Assembly (NCBI RefSeq): GCF_041287255.1
Contig: NZ_JBGGTX010000002.1
Location: 868,001-932,000 of the forward strand
DNA from: Tamlana flava
GTDB taxonomy: Bacteria; Bacteroidota; Bacteroidia; Flavobacteriales; Flavobacteriaceae
Direction: 5' to 3'
DNA: 64,000 nucleotides
Shown here: one piece after another, positions 51,412 to 61,083 of the stretch
Position numbering within the stretch: position 1 is the first letter of the stretch
Layout of the letters: every line of letters begins with the position of its first letter
The notes under the pieces: generated by a model
Database searches by the model: none
What the model saw: only the letters and a program-made list of their open reading frames with translations
Told to the model about the DNA's origin: nothing
Program-made: the position numbers and the translations under genes

Positions 51412-54400
51412 ATGAAACATATACTTCCCATACTTATGATATTATTTTTTGCCAATTTCTCACAGGCTCAAACCAATGATTTTCAAGATTTATGGGCTAA
51501 GGTTGAAAAATTGGAAGCCGATGGTTTACCACAATCGGCCTTAAAAATTGTTGAGTCTATTGAAAAACAAGCCCGCAAAACGAACAATGAAAACCAGATT
51601 ATTAAAACTATATTTTATAAAAGCAAGTATGCGTTGGTTTTGGAAGAAGATGCGCAATTGAAGATTATCAATGATTTTAAAAATGAAATTGAAATCCAAG
51701 ATTTTCCAATAAAGAATATTTTGGAAAGCGCTTTGGCGAATCTGTATTGGCAATATTTCAACCAAAACAGATGGCAGTTTTATAACCGCACAAAAACTTA
51801 TGAAAAAGTAGACTCCAGCGATTTTAGAACTTGGGATTTACAGACACTTTTTGATGAAATTCATTTGCATTTTCAAAATTCTCTGCAAAGCGGGTTGATG
51901 CTCCAGCAGGAAAAATTGAATAAATATAGCGTTTTGTTGTATGAATTAAAAGGCTCTAAAAAGTTCAGGCCAACCTTGTTTGATTTTTTGAATCACCAAG
52001 CTTTAAGTTTTTACAAAACAAGCGAAACCCAAATTACCAAACCCGCATATAAATTTGAAATTGATAATCCGGATTATTTGGGTGATCCCAAATCATTTTC
52101 AGAGTTGAAAATTGCGTCGAAGGATTCCGCTTCATTACAACTAAATGCTCTAAAAATCTATCAAGATTTGATTCAGTTTCATTTAAAGGACAATGAACCT
52201 TTGGCATTGGCCGATGTAGATATTGAACGCTTAAAATTTGTCAATCATCAAGCTACATTAAGCAATAAACAAACCTTGTTTTTAGACGCTCTTAAAACTG
52301 AAAGCAGCCGTTTTAAATTGCATGAAGTTTCAGGCTTGTTCGATTTTGAAATTGCTGCGGTTTATTTTCAACAAAGCCAAAATTACCAGCCCAAGATATC
52401 AGAAGACAACCGATGGAAAGCGAAGGAGGCTTTGGAGATTTGTGAGCGTGTGATTTCAGAATTTCCAAAAAGCACAGGTGCCCAAAAATGTGAAATCCTA
52501 AAATCGCAAATTGAATATACCACGTTTCAAATTACGGCAGAAGACTTTTTGCCCATACAATCGCATGCAAAAGTATTGGTGCGTTACAAAAATTTGAATG
52601 CGCTTCAATTTAAAATCTACAGAATTTCGGAAAATGAATTCGAAAAGTTCAGCAAAATTTATAGAAAGGAAGACCAACTAAAATTCATTAAAAAGCTAGA
52701 TGTTAGGCAATCTTGGAATAGCCATTTAAAAAATGAAGGTGACTACCAAATGCACACTACCGAGGTGTTAGTACCTAAACTGGACAATGGCAGATATCTC
52801 ATTTTTGCAACGGGGAAAGATGACGAAAATGTATTTGGTTTCGCCAATATTCAAGTGACCAATTTAGCTTTGGTAGAAACAGAAACGCCAAATCATAAAA
52901 TATTTCAAATTATAAATCGAAATTATGGTGCTCCCGTTCCTAATGCAAAAGTTGAATTGTCATTTTCTGAAAATAATAATAAAACAAGAAAACAAACCCA
53001 TACACCAGACGCCAATGGGCAAATTAAAATAGAAAAATCAGACGACCGTTATCGCAACATTACGGCAAAGGTTACTAACGGAAACGATTTGGCTCACTTT
53101 GGTGATTATTACATCAATCGGCATTATAGGGAAAGGGAAGAAAATACTAATTATAGGGCTTTTGTTTTTACCGATAGAAGCATTTACAGACCTGGGCAAA
53201 CCGTTTATTTTAAGTCTATAGTTGTAAAATCAAAAGAAAATGAATCTGAAGTTCTGGTTTCGGAAAAAGTTTCTGCCACACTTTTTAATGTGAATGGTGA
53301 AGAAGTTAAGGAACTTGAACTGGTAACCAATGAATTTGGCTCGGTTTCAGGTGAATTTATTTTGCCTAATAGTGGCTTAACAGGGCAATATCATATTGAA
53401 CTCGATGCCGATAAAAAGGATTTGAATGGGAGTCAGTATTTTTCGGTTGAAGAATACAAACGTCCGAAGTTTGAAACCAAGTTTAAACCCGTAACTGAAA
53501 CTTACAAGGTAAACGATCTCGTTACCGTAAAAGGTAATGCTTTGGCTTATGCAGGAAGCAACATTACAAATGCCAAAGTGGTGTATCGCGTACACCGAAA
53601 AGTGCAATACCCAAGATGGTATTTTTGGCATCGGCCTTGGTTTAATAGTGAACCTCAGGAAATAACTCATGGTGAAAGTATGACGAATGAAAAAGGGGAA
53701 TTTGAAATAACCTTTTCAGCATTACCAGACCAGAGTGTCGATAAAAGCAATTTGCCTGTTTTCAATTACGAAATCACAGCAGATGTTACCGATTTAAACG
53801 GTGAAACCCGAAGTGCCACAACTACGGTAAATATTGGTTATCATGCCTTGGTGGCTAAAATGGATGTTGATGCACAGTTGGACAAAACCCAAAAAGACCA
53901 TGCCATAAAAATTACGTCCGAAAATTTAAACGGGGAGTTTGTGCCTGCTAAAGGGCTTATTAAAATCTATAAATTAATAGCTCCAAAAACTACCTTGAGG
54001 CAGCGTCCATGGCCAGCACCAGACTATCAAGAAATTCCAAAGGGAACCTTTAAAAACCTTTTTCCATATGAATCATATACCGACGAACATCTTGCTGAAA
54101 ACTGGGAAAAAGGTGATTTGGTTTTTGAGGAAAATTTCAATACCAAAACAGCCAAGGAAGTAAAACTCGGTAAAATTAAAAAGTGGAAATCGGGGCAATA
54201 TCTGATTGCTTTAGAAAGTAAAGACAAATTTGGGCAATTGGTGAAAGACCAAACCAAAACCACGCTTTTTAGTAACGATGATGATACTTTGGCCGACAAT
54301 CAATTATTCAGTAACAGCACAGACAAAGAAACCTATCAAATTGGAGATGTTGCTAAAATCACACTAGGTTCAGCTGCTGAAAATGTATCGGTTACTGTGT

Positions 54401-57400
54401 CTGTTGAAAAGGGTGGAAAAATTATAAAAACAGAAATCATCAAGCTGCAAAACAGCAAAAAAACCATAACCATTCCTGTTGATAAAAATGATTTAGGTGG
54501 GTTTGCGGTGCATTACACCTTTGCCGTTTTTAATAGTTTTCAATCGGGTTCTCTGGCTATTTCAGTGCCTTACCCGAAAACCGATTTAGATATTGAAACG
54601 TTAACGTTTCGAGATAAATTACAACCGGGAACTGACGAAACTTGGAGTTTCAAAATCAAAGGGCCACAAGGTGAAAGAGTAAGTGCCGAACTGTTGGCAA
54701 GCATGTATGATGCCTCTTTGGACCAATTTAAACCGCATGCGTGGAATTTCAATCCGTTGCAACAGCAGTTATATTATGCCCGTACATATAGTCAATCCAA
54801 CAAAAGTTTTGGCACACGTAATTTTAGGGTTTACAATAACAAAATGCGTGTTAGCTATCCACAGCAACAATATGATCAATTGAATTGGTTTGGGTTCAGT
54901 TTGGGATATACAAACAGTATGCTGATTCGGGGTTTAAGTAGTAAATTGGCAGGTGTGCAAAAGGTTGAAGATTCTGTTGAAGCAGAGGGACCTGTGGCAT
55001 TTGCAAAATTAAATGACAGTGCTTTGGAAGAGGTAGTCATGGTTGGTTCTGCTCCAAAAATGGTGGAAGAATCAAAATCGATTTCTGAAAATAAGGAAGG
55101 AAAAACAAACTTTGACAACATACAAATTCGCAAAAACCTTCAAGAAACGGCCTTTTTCTTTCCAAAGTTACAAACCGATGAAATTGGAAATGTAAGTTTC
55201 AGTTTTACAACACCCGAAGCATTAACCCAGTGGAAATTGCAGTTATTGGCGCACACCAAAACCTTAGCAAGTATAACACAAACCCTAACCGCAGTTACCC
55301 AAAAGGAACTCATGGTAATACCAAATGCACCGCGTTTTTTACGTGAAGGTGACAATATTACAATAAGTGCTAAAATTTCAAACCTAACGGAAAAACCGCT
55401 TTCAGGCCAAGCCAAACTCATATTAACTGATGCCATTTCCGGTAATGACATCACCGCAAACTTGCTCAGTTCTTACCCTTCCGGGGAGCCAGAGAAGGCT
55501 TCCTTTTTGGTTGATGCTAAGAGCAATACCCAAGTTTCTTGGAATTTAAACATTCCCGATAATGTAGGTGCTATTCAATACAAAATATTGGCCAAATCGG
55601 AATCCTTTAGCGACGGCGAGCAAAACACACTTCCCGTTTTGAGTAATCGTATGTTGGTCACTGAAACACTTCCTATGTGGGTGCGTTCCAACGAAACGCG
55701 GACATTCTCTTTGGATAAGTTGAAAACCAGTAATTCAACTACTTTAAAACATCATAAGTTAACCCTGGAAATGACTTCCAATCCTGCTTGGTACGCGGTT
55801 CAGGCGTTGCCTTATCTTATGGAATACCCTTATGATTGCAACGAGCAAACCTTTAGTCGCTACTATGCCAATGCCCTGGCAAGCCATATTGCAAACAGCA
55901 ATCCTAACATTCAAGAGGTTTTCAATCAGTGGGCATCCCAAGATGTGCTGATGAGCAATCTTGAAAAAAATGAGGAATTGAAATCCATCCTGATTCAAGA
56001 AACGCCATGGCTTCGTGATGCACAAAGCGAAACTGAGCGGAAAAAACGTATTGCGCTCTTGTTCGATTTAAATAAAATGAACAACGAGTTGCAATCGGCC
56101 ATCCAAAAACTGCAAAACAACCAAATGCCATCTGGAGCATGGCCTTGGTTTAATGGCGGTTATGAAAACAGATTCATTACACAACACATCATTGTAGGTT
56201 TCGGACATTTGTCAAAACTTGGTGTTGACTTGGGCAATATTGAAGGGTCAGAAATGATTGAAAAAGCAATAAACTACCTCGACTCAGAATTCATTAAAGA
56301 ATATGAAGATATCAGAAAATATGACGCTAAAATAGATTTAAATAAAGACCATTTAAGTTACACCCAATTGCACTATTTGTACATGCGTAGCTTTTTCACA
56401 GAGATTGAAAAGAACAAAAAAGTTGAGGATATTACAGCTTATTATCAAACCCAAATTCAGAAATATTGGTTAAGTCGTCCATTATATGCCAAAGGATTGA
56501 TGGCTTTGGTTTCGCACAGAAATAACGATTCAAAAACGGCTTCAAAAATCATGAATTCCTTGAAGGAAACCAGCATAACCTCAGATGAATTGGGCATGTA
56601 CTGGAAAGCCAACACCAATTCGTGGTTTTGGTATCAAGCCCCAATTGAAACACAAGCGGTGTTGATTGAAGCGTTTTCAGAAGTTGGATTTGTCATTCAG
56701 AGCGAAACGAAGAATCTCGAAACCATCGATAACCTTAAAATATGGTTGCTTAAAAATAAGCAAACCAACCGTTGGAAAACCACCAAAGCCACCACAGAAG
56801 CCGTTTACGCGTTGTTGCTTCAGGGTAGTGATTGGTTAAGCGTTACAGATATGGTTGATGTGGTTTTGGGGGGACAAAAAATGGATCCTTCTAAACTTGA
56901 GAATGTAAAAGTGGAAGCTGGAACGGGTTATTATAAAATTTCTTGGAATACTTCAGAAATTAAACCTGAAATGGCAGAAGTTCAAATTTCAAAAAAAGGA
57001 AAAGGTATTGCTTGGGGAAGTTTATATTGGCAATATTTTGAAGACTTGGATAATGTTACTTTAGCACAAACACCATTAAAACTGAAGAAAAAATTGTTTT
57101 TGAAAACAAACACCGATAAAGGAGAGGAAATCACTGAAATAACTTCAAGTACAAAATTAAAAGTGGGTGATTTGGTAAGAGTGCATATAGAATTACGAAG
57201 TGATAGAAATATGGAGTTCATCCATATGAAAGACATGCGCGCTTCAGGATTCGAACCGATAAACGTTTTGTCCCAATACAAATGGCAGGATGGTTTAGGT
57301 TATTATGAAAGCACAAAGGATGCCTCAACCAATTTCTTTTTTGATTATTTACCAAAAGGCATTTATGTTTTTGAGTACGATTTACGCGTTAACAATGTGG

Positions 57401-57495
57401 GTAATATGAGCAATGGTGTTACTACCATACAAAGTATGTATGCTCCTGAATTTAGTAGCCATAGCGAAGGTAGCAGGATTTTGGTTGGTAATTAA
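51412..57495 (+). CDS. Alpha-2-macroglobulin family protein with thioester motif
   Basis: A very large exported protein, 2027 residues from the ATG at 51412, where the signal peptide starts (to about residue 19, SQAQ). The N-terminal 350 residues are helical, then macroglobulin beta domains follow, including the MG2 region (AFVFTDRSIYRPGQTVYFKSIV). The bait-like region (about 1190-1240) holds LEEVVMVGSAPKM. The thioester motif CNEQ begins at Cys1476 (YPYDCNEQTFSR), so covalent trapping of proteases is possible. A helical domain follows and then the C-terminal receptor-like beta domain. A dispersed repeat reads through it at 56692. The longer frame to 51379 lacks signal character. Confidence 0.92.
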   Translation: MKHILPILMILFFANFSQAQTNDFQDLWAKVEKLEADGLPQSALKIVESIEKQARKTNNENQIIKTIFYKSKYALVLEEDAQLKIINDFKNEIEIQDFPIKNILESALANLYWQYFNQNRWQFYNRTKTYEKVDSSDFRTWDLQTLFDEIHLHFQNSLQSGLMLQQEKLNKYSVLLYELKGSKKFRPTLFDFLNHQALSFYKTSETQITKPAYKFEIDNPDYLGDPKSFSELKIASKDSASLQLNALKIYQDLIQFHLKDNEPLALADVDIERLKFVNHQATLSNKQTLFLDALKTESSRFKLHEVSGLFDFEIAAVYFQQSQNYQPKISEDNRWKAKEALEICERVISEFPKSTGAQKCEILKSQIEYTTFQITAEDFLPIQSHAKVLVRYKNLNALQFKIYRISENEFEKFSKIYRKEDQLKFIKKLDVRQSWNSHLKNEGDYQMHTTEVLVPKLDNGRYLIFATGKDDENVFGFANIQVTNLALVETETPNHKIFQIINRNYGAPVPNAKVELSFSENNNKTRKQTHTPDANGQIKIEKSDDRYRNITAKVTNGNDLAHFGDYYINRHYREREENTNYRAFVFTDRSIYRPGQTVYFKSIVVKSKENESEVLVSEKVSATLFNVNGEEVKELELVTNEFGSVSGEFILPNSGLTGQYHIELDADKKDLNGSQYFSVEEYKRPKFETKFKPVTETYKVNDLVTVKGNALAYAGSNITNAKVVYRVHRKVQYPRWYFWHRPWFNSEPQEITHGESMTNEKGEFEITFSALPDQSVDKSNLPVFNYEITADVTDLNGETRSATTTVNIGYHALVAKMDVDAQLDKTQKDHAIKITSENLNGEFVPAKGLIKIYKLIAPKTTLRQRPWPAPDYQEIPKGTFKNLFPYESYTDEHLAENWEKGDLVFEENFNTKTAKEVKLGKIKKWKSGQYLIALESKDKFGQLVKDQTKTTLFSNDDDTLADNQLFSNSTDKETYQIGDVAKITLGSAAENVSVTVSVEKGGKIIKTEIIKLQNSKKTITIPVDKNDLGGFAVHYTFAVFNSFQSGSLAISVPYPKTDLDIETLTFRDKLQPGTDETWSFKIKGPQGERVSAELLASMYDASLDQFKPHAWNFNPLQQQLYYARTYSQSNKSFGTRNFRVYNNKMRVSYPQQQYDQLNWFGFSLGYTNSMLIRGLSSKLAGVQKVEDSVEAEGPVAFAKLNDSALEEVVMVGSAPKMVEESKSISENKEGKTNFDNIQIRKNLQETAFFFPKLQTDEIGNVSFSFTTPEALTQWKLQLLAHTKTLASITQTLTAVTQKELMVIPNAPRFLREGDNITISAKISNLTEKPLSGQAKLILTDAISGNDITANLLSSYPSGEPEKASFLVDAKSNTQVSWNLNIPDNVGAIQYKILAKSESFSDGEQNTLPVLSNRMLVTETLPMWVRSNETRTFSLDKLKTSNSTTLKHHKLTLEMTSNPAWYAVQALPYLMEYPYDCNEQTFSRYYANALASHIANSNPNIQEVFNQWASQDVLMSNLEKNEELKSILIQETPWLRDAQSETERKKRIALLFDLNKMNNELQSAIQKLQNNQMPSGAWPWFNGGYENRFITQHIIVGFGHLSKLGVDLGNIEGSEMIEKAINYLDSEFIKEYEDIRKYDAKIDLNKDHLSYTQLHYLYMRSFFTEIEKNKKVEDITAYYQTQIQKYWLSRPLYAKGLMALVSHRNNDSKTASKIMNSLKETSITSDELGMYWKANTNSWFWYQAPIETQAVLIEAFSEVGFVIQSETKNLETIDNLKIWLLKNKQTNRWKTTKATTEAVYALLLQGSDWLSVTDMVDVVLGGQKMDPSKLENVKVEAGTGYYKISWNTSEIKPEMAEVQISKKGKGIAWGSLYWQYFEDLDNVTLAQTPLKLKKKLFLKTNTDKGEEITEITSSTKLKVGDLVRVHIELRSDRNMEFIHMKDMRASGFEPINVLSQYKWQDGLGYYESTKDASTNFFFDYLPKGIYVFEYDLRVNNVGNMSNGVTTIQSMYAPEFSSHSEGSRILVGN
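56692..56718 (+). repeat. Dispersed repeat embedded in the macroglobulin coding sequence
   Basis: The 27 bases beginning GTCATTCAGAGCGAAACGAA match the dispersed element found between genes at 44254-44282, allowing for small insertions. Here it encodes VIQSETKNL in a surface region between helices. The reading frame is kept. Confidence 0.55.
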
Positions 57496-57553
57496 CCGAA
57501 GGGTTTTCTTCAAATTGATTTTGAAGTAAAGAAATCATTACCTTGTATCAGTT

Positions 57554-57561
57554 TAAATTTG
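57554..57561 (+). promoter_or_regulatory. Possible -7 box before the lipoprotein gene
   Basis: TAAATTTG matches TAnnTTTG and ends 4 bases before the TTG start at 57566. The closeness makes its use uncertain. Confidence 0.2.
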
Positions 57562-57565
57562 AAGT

Positions 57566-58090
57566 TTGAAAAAAATAGAGTCCCCAAATATTTTTTATAA
57601 AAGCTTTGCACAGGTATTGCTTTTGATGTTTGTCCTATTGGACGTAGCTTCCTGTGGCTCAAAAAGGAGTATTCCGCAAGCAGATGCCCAAACTGAGGCA
57701 AATCCAAAAATCATTTTTTTGAACTATACCATTTCAAAAAGCGATGACGGGCATAAGCAGGCTCTGCTACTCAATAAAACCATTACAGACGGGAAATTAA
57801 AAAAGGCATCTTCAAATTATATAAATTCCGGTGAAATAGGCGATTTAAAATGTATCCAATTGGATAAACAATCAAAGGAACTTCAAGTGGTTACCATAAA
57901 GAACCCTTTGTCGAAAATAGTTGAATTTGTAAATGATTCGCTTATCTTTGAAAGAAAACAAATCGACTTAGAAAACGTAACCCTTTCTTTAAGATTGCAA
58001 TTAAATACCAAAGCAAAGTATATTGTAATTAGTGAAATTGTTGACAGCTTGAAGCAAAGCAAAACACTTGCCAAAACTGAATTAGATTAA
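57566..58090 (+). CDS. Small lipoprotein of unknown function
   Basis: A 174-residue protein. The signal has a long N-terminal region and a lipobox (DVASC, Cys30), so it is probably lipid-anchored. The mature part is beta-rich with KIIFLNYTISK and VTLSLRLQLNTKAKYIVISEIVDS. The start is TTG; the next in-frame ATG (57626) would leave too short a signal. It is followed after 2 bases by the M64 peptidase gene and comes 70 bases after the macroglobulin, so it may belong to the same functional group. No family is recognised. Confidence 0.6.
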   Translation: MKKIESPNIFYKSFAQVLLLMFVLLDVASCGSKRSIPQADAQTEANPKIIFLNYTISKSDDGHKQALLLNKTITDGKLKKASSNYINSGEIGDLKCIQLDKQSKELQVVTIKNPLSKIVEFVNDSLIFERKQIDLENVTLSLRLQLNTKAKYIVISEIVDSLKQSKTLAKTELD

Positions 58091-58092
58091 AC

Positions 58093-59481
58093 ATGAAACA
58101 CCTACTTTTCATATTAACTCTACTTTTTAATATCCAAGTAACGCTTTCCCAGATTTTTGAAATTGATAACATTGAGATTTCGGGAGACCAAGATAACCGA
58201 ATCAATTTGGTTATTTTAAGCGAAGGCTATCAATCATCAGAATTAGCAAAATTTATTACAGATGCTACAAATTTCACAAATAGCATGTTTACAATGTCTC
58301 CATTTTCAGAATATTCCAATTATTTCAATGTTTATGCGCTAAAAGTACCATCAAACGAAAGTGGCGCAGATCGTCCTTCTACATCAACTTACGTTGATAC
58401 TTTTTTTAATGCAACCTATGAAGCTTTTGGTAGCCCCTATTTACTTTACTACGAAATTGACGGCAATAGTGCCAACAACACCGAAGCAAAGATACTCAAC
58501 GTTTTGGCCGATAACTTTCCTACTTACGACCTAGCTCTAATTTTGGTTAACTCTAACGAATATGGTGGTAGTGGTGGGGTATTCCCTATGGCTTATTCTG
58601 GTTATTGGGGCGCAAATGTTATTGTTCATGAGATGGGACATTCGTTATTCAACTTAAAAGACGAATATTACCCTGGAGATGTCCTAGGTGCCGAAGCTAT
58701 TAATATGACTCAAGAAACAGACCCTAATTTGGTACGCTGGAAAAACTGGCTATATGATAATGGTGTTGGCATTTACCAATATTTTGATAATAATGTGCCC
58801 AAAGACTGGTATAAACCGCATCAGAATTGTATCATGGAAAAAATAGATAAAACCTTCTGCTCAGTATGTAAAGAAGGCATTGTCGAGAAAATACACGAAT
58901 TAATATCCCCAATAGATAATTATACACCAAATAACAATACTGTTGAAAATCCATCAAGTTTTCCGTTGGATTTCATGCTAAACTTGATCAAGCCAATACC
59001 AAACACTTTGGAAAGCGTATGGACTTTAAATGGCTCTAATTTTGCCAACAATGTTGATGGCGTGTCTCTTTTGGAAACGAATCTAATGGAAGGGGAGAAT
59101 ACTTTAACCGCAGTTATACACGACAATACATCATTTCAACGTGTAGATAACCATAATAATTTTCATGTATCTCTGGTAACATGGACAATCAACTATACCA
59201 CTTTGGGTGTTGAGGACATAGAAAGTAAAATTGATAGCTACAGCATTTCAATGTTTCCTAATCCGGCAAGCACAACAGTAAATTTTATGCATGAAGGTAA
59301 AGCCGATTCAAACCTGAATATTGAATTGGTTAGCTTGGAGGGAAGAATGGTGAAATCAGTAAAAATATCAAACCTTGAAAGCTATCAATTGGATATTAGT
59401 AACTTAAATCAGGGTATTTATATAGCCAATTTCTATTCAGGTAAAATACTTATAGCCAACAAGAAATTGGTAAAACGCTAA
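58093..59481 (+). CDS. M64 family metallopeptidase, T9SS
   Basis: A 462-residue secreted zinc peptidase of the IgA-peptidase M64 family. A signal peptide ends near residue 20 (VTLSQ). The zinc motif HEMGH (H179, E180, H183) is followed by LKDEYY, which is diagnostic of M64. Four cysteines lie near 255-265. The C-terminal 75 residues (SISMFPNPASTTVNF, ending KKLVKR) are a T9SS sorting domain. The family was first described as cleaving immunoglobulin A, but environmental bacteria also have it. It abuts the convergent SDR gene exactly. Confidence 0.92.
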   Translation: MKHLLFILTLLFNIQVTLSQIFEIDNIEISGDQDNRINLVILSEGYQSSELAKFITDATNFTNSMFTMSPFSEYSNYFNVYALKVPSNESGADRPSTSTYVDTFFNATYEAFGSPYLLYYEIDGNSANNTEAKILNVLADNFPTYDLALILVNSNEYGGSGGVFPMAYSGYWGANVIVHEMGHSLFNLKDEYYPGDVLGAEAINMTQETDPNLVRWKNWLYDNGVGIYQYFDNNVPKDWYKPHQNCIMEKIDKTFCSVCKEGIVEKIHELISPIDNYTPNNNTVENPSSFPLDFMLNLIKPIPNTLESVWTLNGSNFANNVDGVSLLETNLMEGENTLTAVIHDNTSFQRVDNHNNFHVSLVTWTINYTTLGVEDIESKIDSYSISMFPNPASTTVNFMHEGKADSNLNIELVSLEGRMVKSVKISNLESYQLDISNLNQGIYIANFYSGKILIANKKLVKR

Positions 59482-60207
59482 TTACTTTTTAGGTGGCACA
59501 CTTGGTCGAACTTCAATCTTGCTTGGTAATGTTCTTGGGTTCATTTTAATCAAATCAACCACCAACTCGCCAATATCCTCAATTTGGATTTTCCAAGCAT
59601 CGTCGGCATCTGGTGTATTGTTGTTAAAATATGTTGATACCGACCCCGGCATAATCGTGCTTACTTTTACGCCATGGTTTCTTAAATCAAGCATGACAGC
59701 TTGGGTAAATCCTGTTAAGCCAAATTTACTGGCGTTATAAGCTGAACCCTTGGCGAAGAAATTAGTACCAGCCAAACTTGAAATGGTAATGTAGTAGCCT
59801 TTCGATTTTTTTAACGCATCTACACTTGACTTTATGGAATAAAAAGCGCCCGTTAAATTGGTATCAATGGTTTGCTGCCATTGCTCTATGGACAAATCTT
59901 CAATAGAGGCAAAGTGACCTAAGCCGGCATTCGCAATTACAATATCCAATTGATTGAAATGTTTTAAAACGGTTTCAACCGCTTTTTTTTGGCTTTCAAA
60001 ATTGCGAACATCTGCTTCAATGCCTATAGCTTTAGCGTCTGTAAAATTGTTTGAATTTAATGTTTTTGCTGCTTCATCAGCCGAAGATTTATTTCTGCTT
60101 GTAACAGCAACATTTATACCTTCATTCAATAATGATTGCGCTATTCCGTAACCAATTCCTTTAGAACCGCCAGTAATTAAAGCAACTTTGTTTTTTAAAC
60201 TATCCAT
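59482..60207 (-). CDS. Short-chain dehydrogenase/reductase (SDR)
   Basis: Cytoplasmic NAD(P)-dependent reductase of 241 residues, FabG-like. The cofactor motif TGGSKGIG lies at residues 12-19, NAG at 93-95, and the catalytic Ser143, Tyr157 and Lys161 (YNASK) are in order. I use the ATG at 60207, which begins the domain; the longer frame to 60228 adds seven residues. A perfect palindrome, CTCGATTATCGAG, lies 48 bases upstream and could be an operator. The substrate is unknown. Confidence 0.88.
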   Translation of the reverse strand: MDSLKNKVALITGGSKGIGYGIAQSLLNEGINVAVTSRNKSSADEAAKTLNSNNFTDAKAIGIEADVRNFESQKKAVETVLKHFNQLDIVIANAGLGHFASIEDLSIEQWQQTIDTNLTGAFYSIKSSVDALKKSKGYYITISSLAGTNFFAKGSAYNASKFGLTGFTQAVMLDLRNHGVKVSTIMPGSVSTYFNNNTPDADDAWKIQIEDIGELVVDLIKMNPRTLPSKIEVRPSVPPKK

Positions 60208-60254
60208 AATTTGCTTTTTTGAAATCATATCGAACCAAACATATATAATTAAGG

Positions 60255-60267
60255 CTCGATTATCGAG
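60255..60267. promoter_or_regulatory. 13-base palindrome upstream of the SDR gene
   Basis: CTCGAT-T-ATCGAG is a perfect inverted repeat with one central base, in the promoter region of the SDR gene at 59482. It is a candidate operator for a dimeric regulator. No regulator gene is next to it. Confidence 0.35.
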
Positions 60268-60334
60268 TAAAACTACAAAATGTAATTACGATTACCGTAT
60301 TTTAAATGTTAGGATATTTATAAAATTTGAAGGT

Positions 60335-60856
60335 TTATTGTTTTGGTGGATAATTCGACAGCATTTTCTCTGCAATTTCATTTAAATGTTCCTCACGTTT
60401 TTCTGGGGTGGCATTTGGGGAATAACTTGATTCAGCCACGGCTTGCCAAAATAGTTGTTTTTTGTTTTCATCAACAAAATCGATGGTGATTTGTCGGTTT
60501 ACGTCGGCTTGCCCAATAGGAAGCCCAATGGAAATGCCCCCACCAACATTTCTACCCGTACCACCTAAACCTACACCTACAGTTTGCCTATAGGGTTCTT
60601 GATATGTTGCGCTTTTTATGTCAATAAAAAAATCTGGGTTTTCAGAAATTTCAAAACCTTTTAATGCCATTAGTGCATCAATCGCATCTAAAAATCGTTT
60701 GGTGTCCAGTTCGCTAAGTCCTGTTTCCATACCGCCATAATACTGATAGGTTTTATAACCATTGAAATTGACGGTATAATCATAATCATAACTTACCCGA
60801 ATAGGGGCGCACGATACAATAACAAAAACCAGAAGGGTAAATTTTAAAGGTTTCAT
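60335..60856 (-). CDS. DUF4136 family lipoprotein
   Basis: A 173-residue lipoprotein with a lipobox (IVSC, Cys16) and the DUF4136 pattern: YDYTVNFNGYKTYQYYG near the N-terminus, a helix with FLDAIDALMALKGFE, GGGISIGLPIGQA in the middle, and an end with LFWQAVAESSYSPNATPEKR. The function of this family is unknown; members are anchored to a membrane in the envelope. It stands alone. Confidence 0.85.
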   Translation of the reverse strand: MKPLKFTLLVFVIVSCAPIRVSYDYDYTVNFNGYKTYQYYGGMETGLSELDTKRFLDAIDALMALKGFEISENPDFFIDIKSATYQEPYRQTVGVGLGGTGRNVGGGISIGLPIGQADVNRQITIDFVDENKKQLFWQAVAESSYSPNATPEKREEHLNEIAEKMLSNYPPKQ

Positions 60857-60929
60857 GGGTTTCGATTTTAGATAAATGTAATCAAAAATTATTCCAACAC
60901 CTTTTATTTAAGTTGCTAATTGCATTAGG

Positions 60930-61010
60930 GATTGAACGGTTCGACTGCGTTCACCGCAGGCTAATTGTTTAAGCTCCCCGCCGTAGGAGGGGGCGAGTAG
61001 TGAAATATTT
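60930..61010. repeat. Composite dispersed repeat in a 227-base gap
   Basis: The gap 60857-61083 holds TAGGGATTGAACGGTTCGAC, then TGCGTTCACCGCAGGCT and a GC-rich inverted repeat (CTCCCCGCCGTAGGAGGGG). Such GGTTCGACTGCG and GGATTGAA strings are of the dispersed repeat type seen between genes in this phylum. GC content jumps compared with its surroundings. No gene is seen in the gap. Confidence 0.45.
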
Positions 61011-61083
61011 CTATTAATGAGTTCAATAATTCAAAATAGAAATCAACGAATAAAGCCCGACCCTTGAGCTAATGCTCAAAAGA

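Noticed and set aside
57496..57565. Terminator after the macroglobulin gene
   Set aside because: A 7-bp stem (CTTCAAA) exists but no T run follows.
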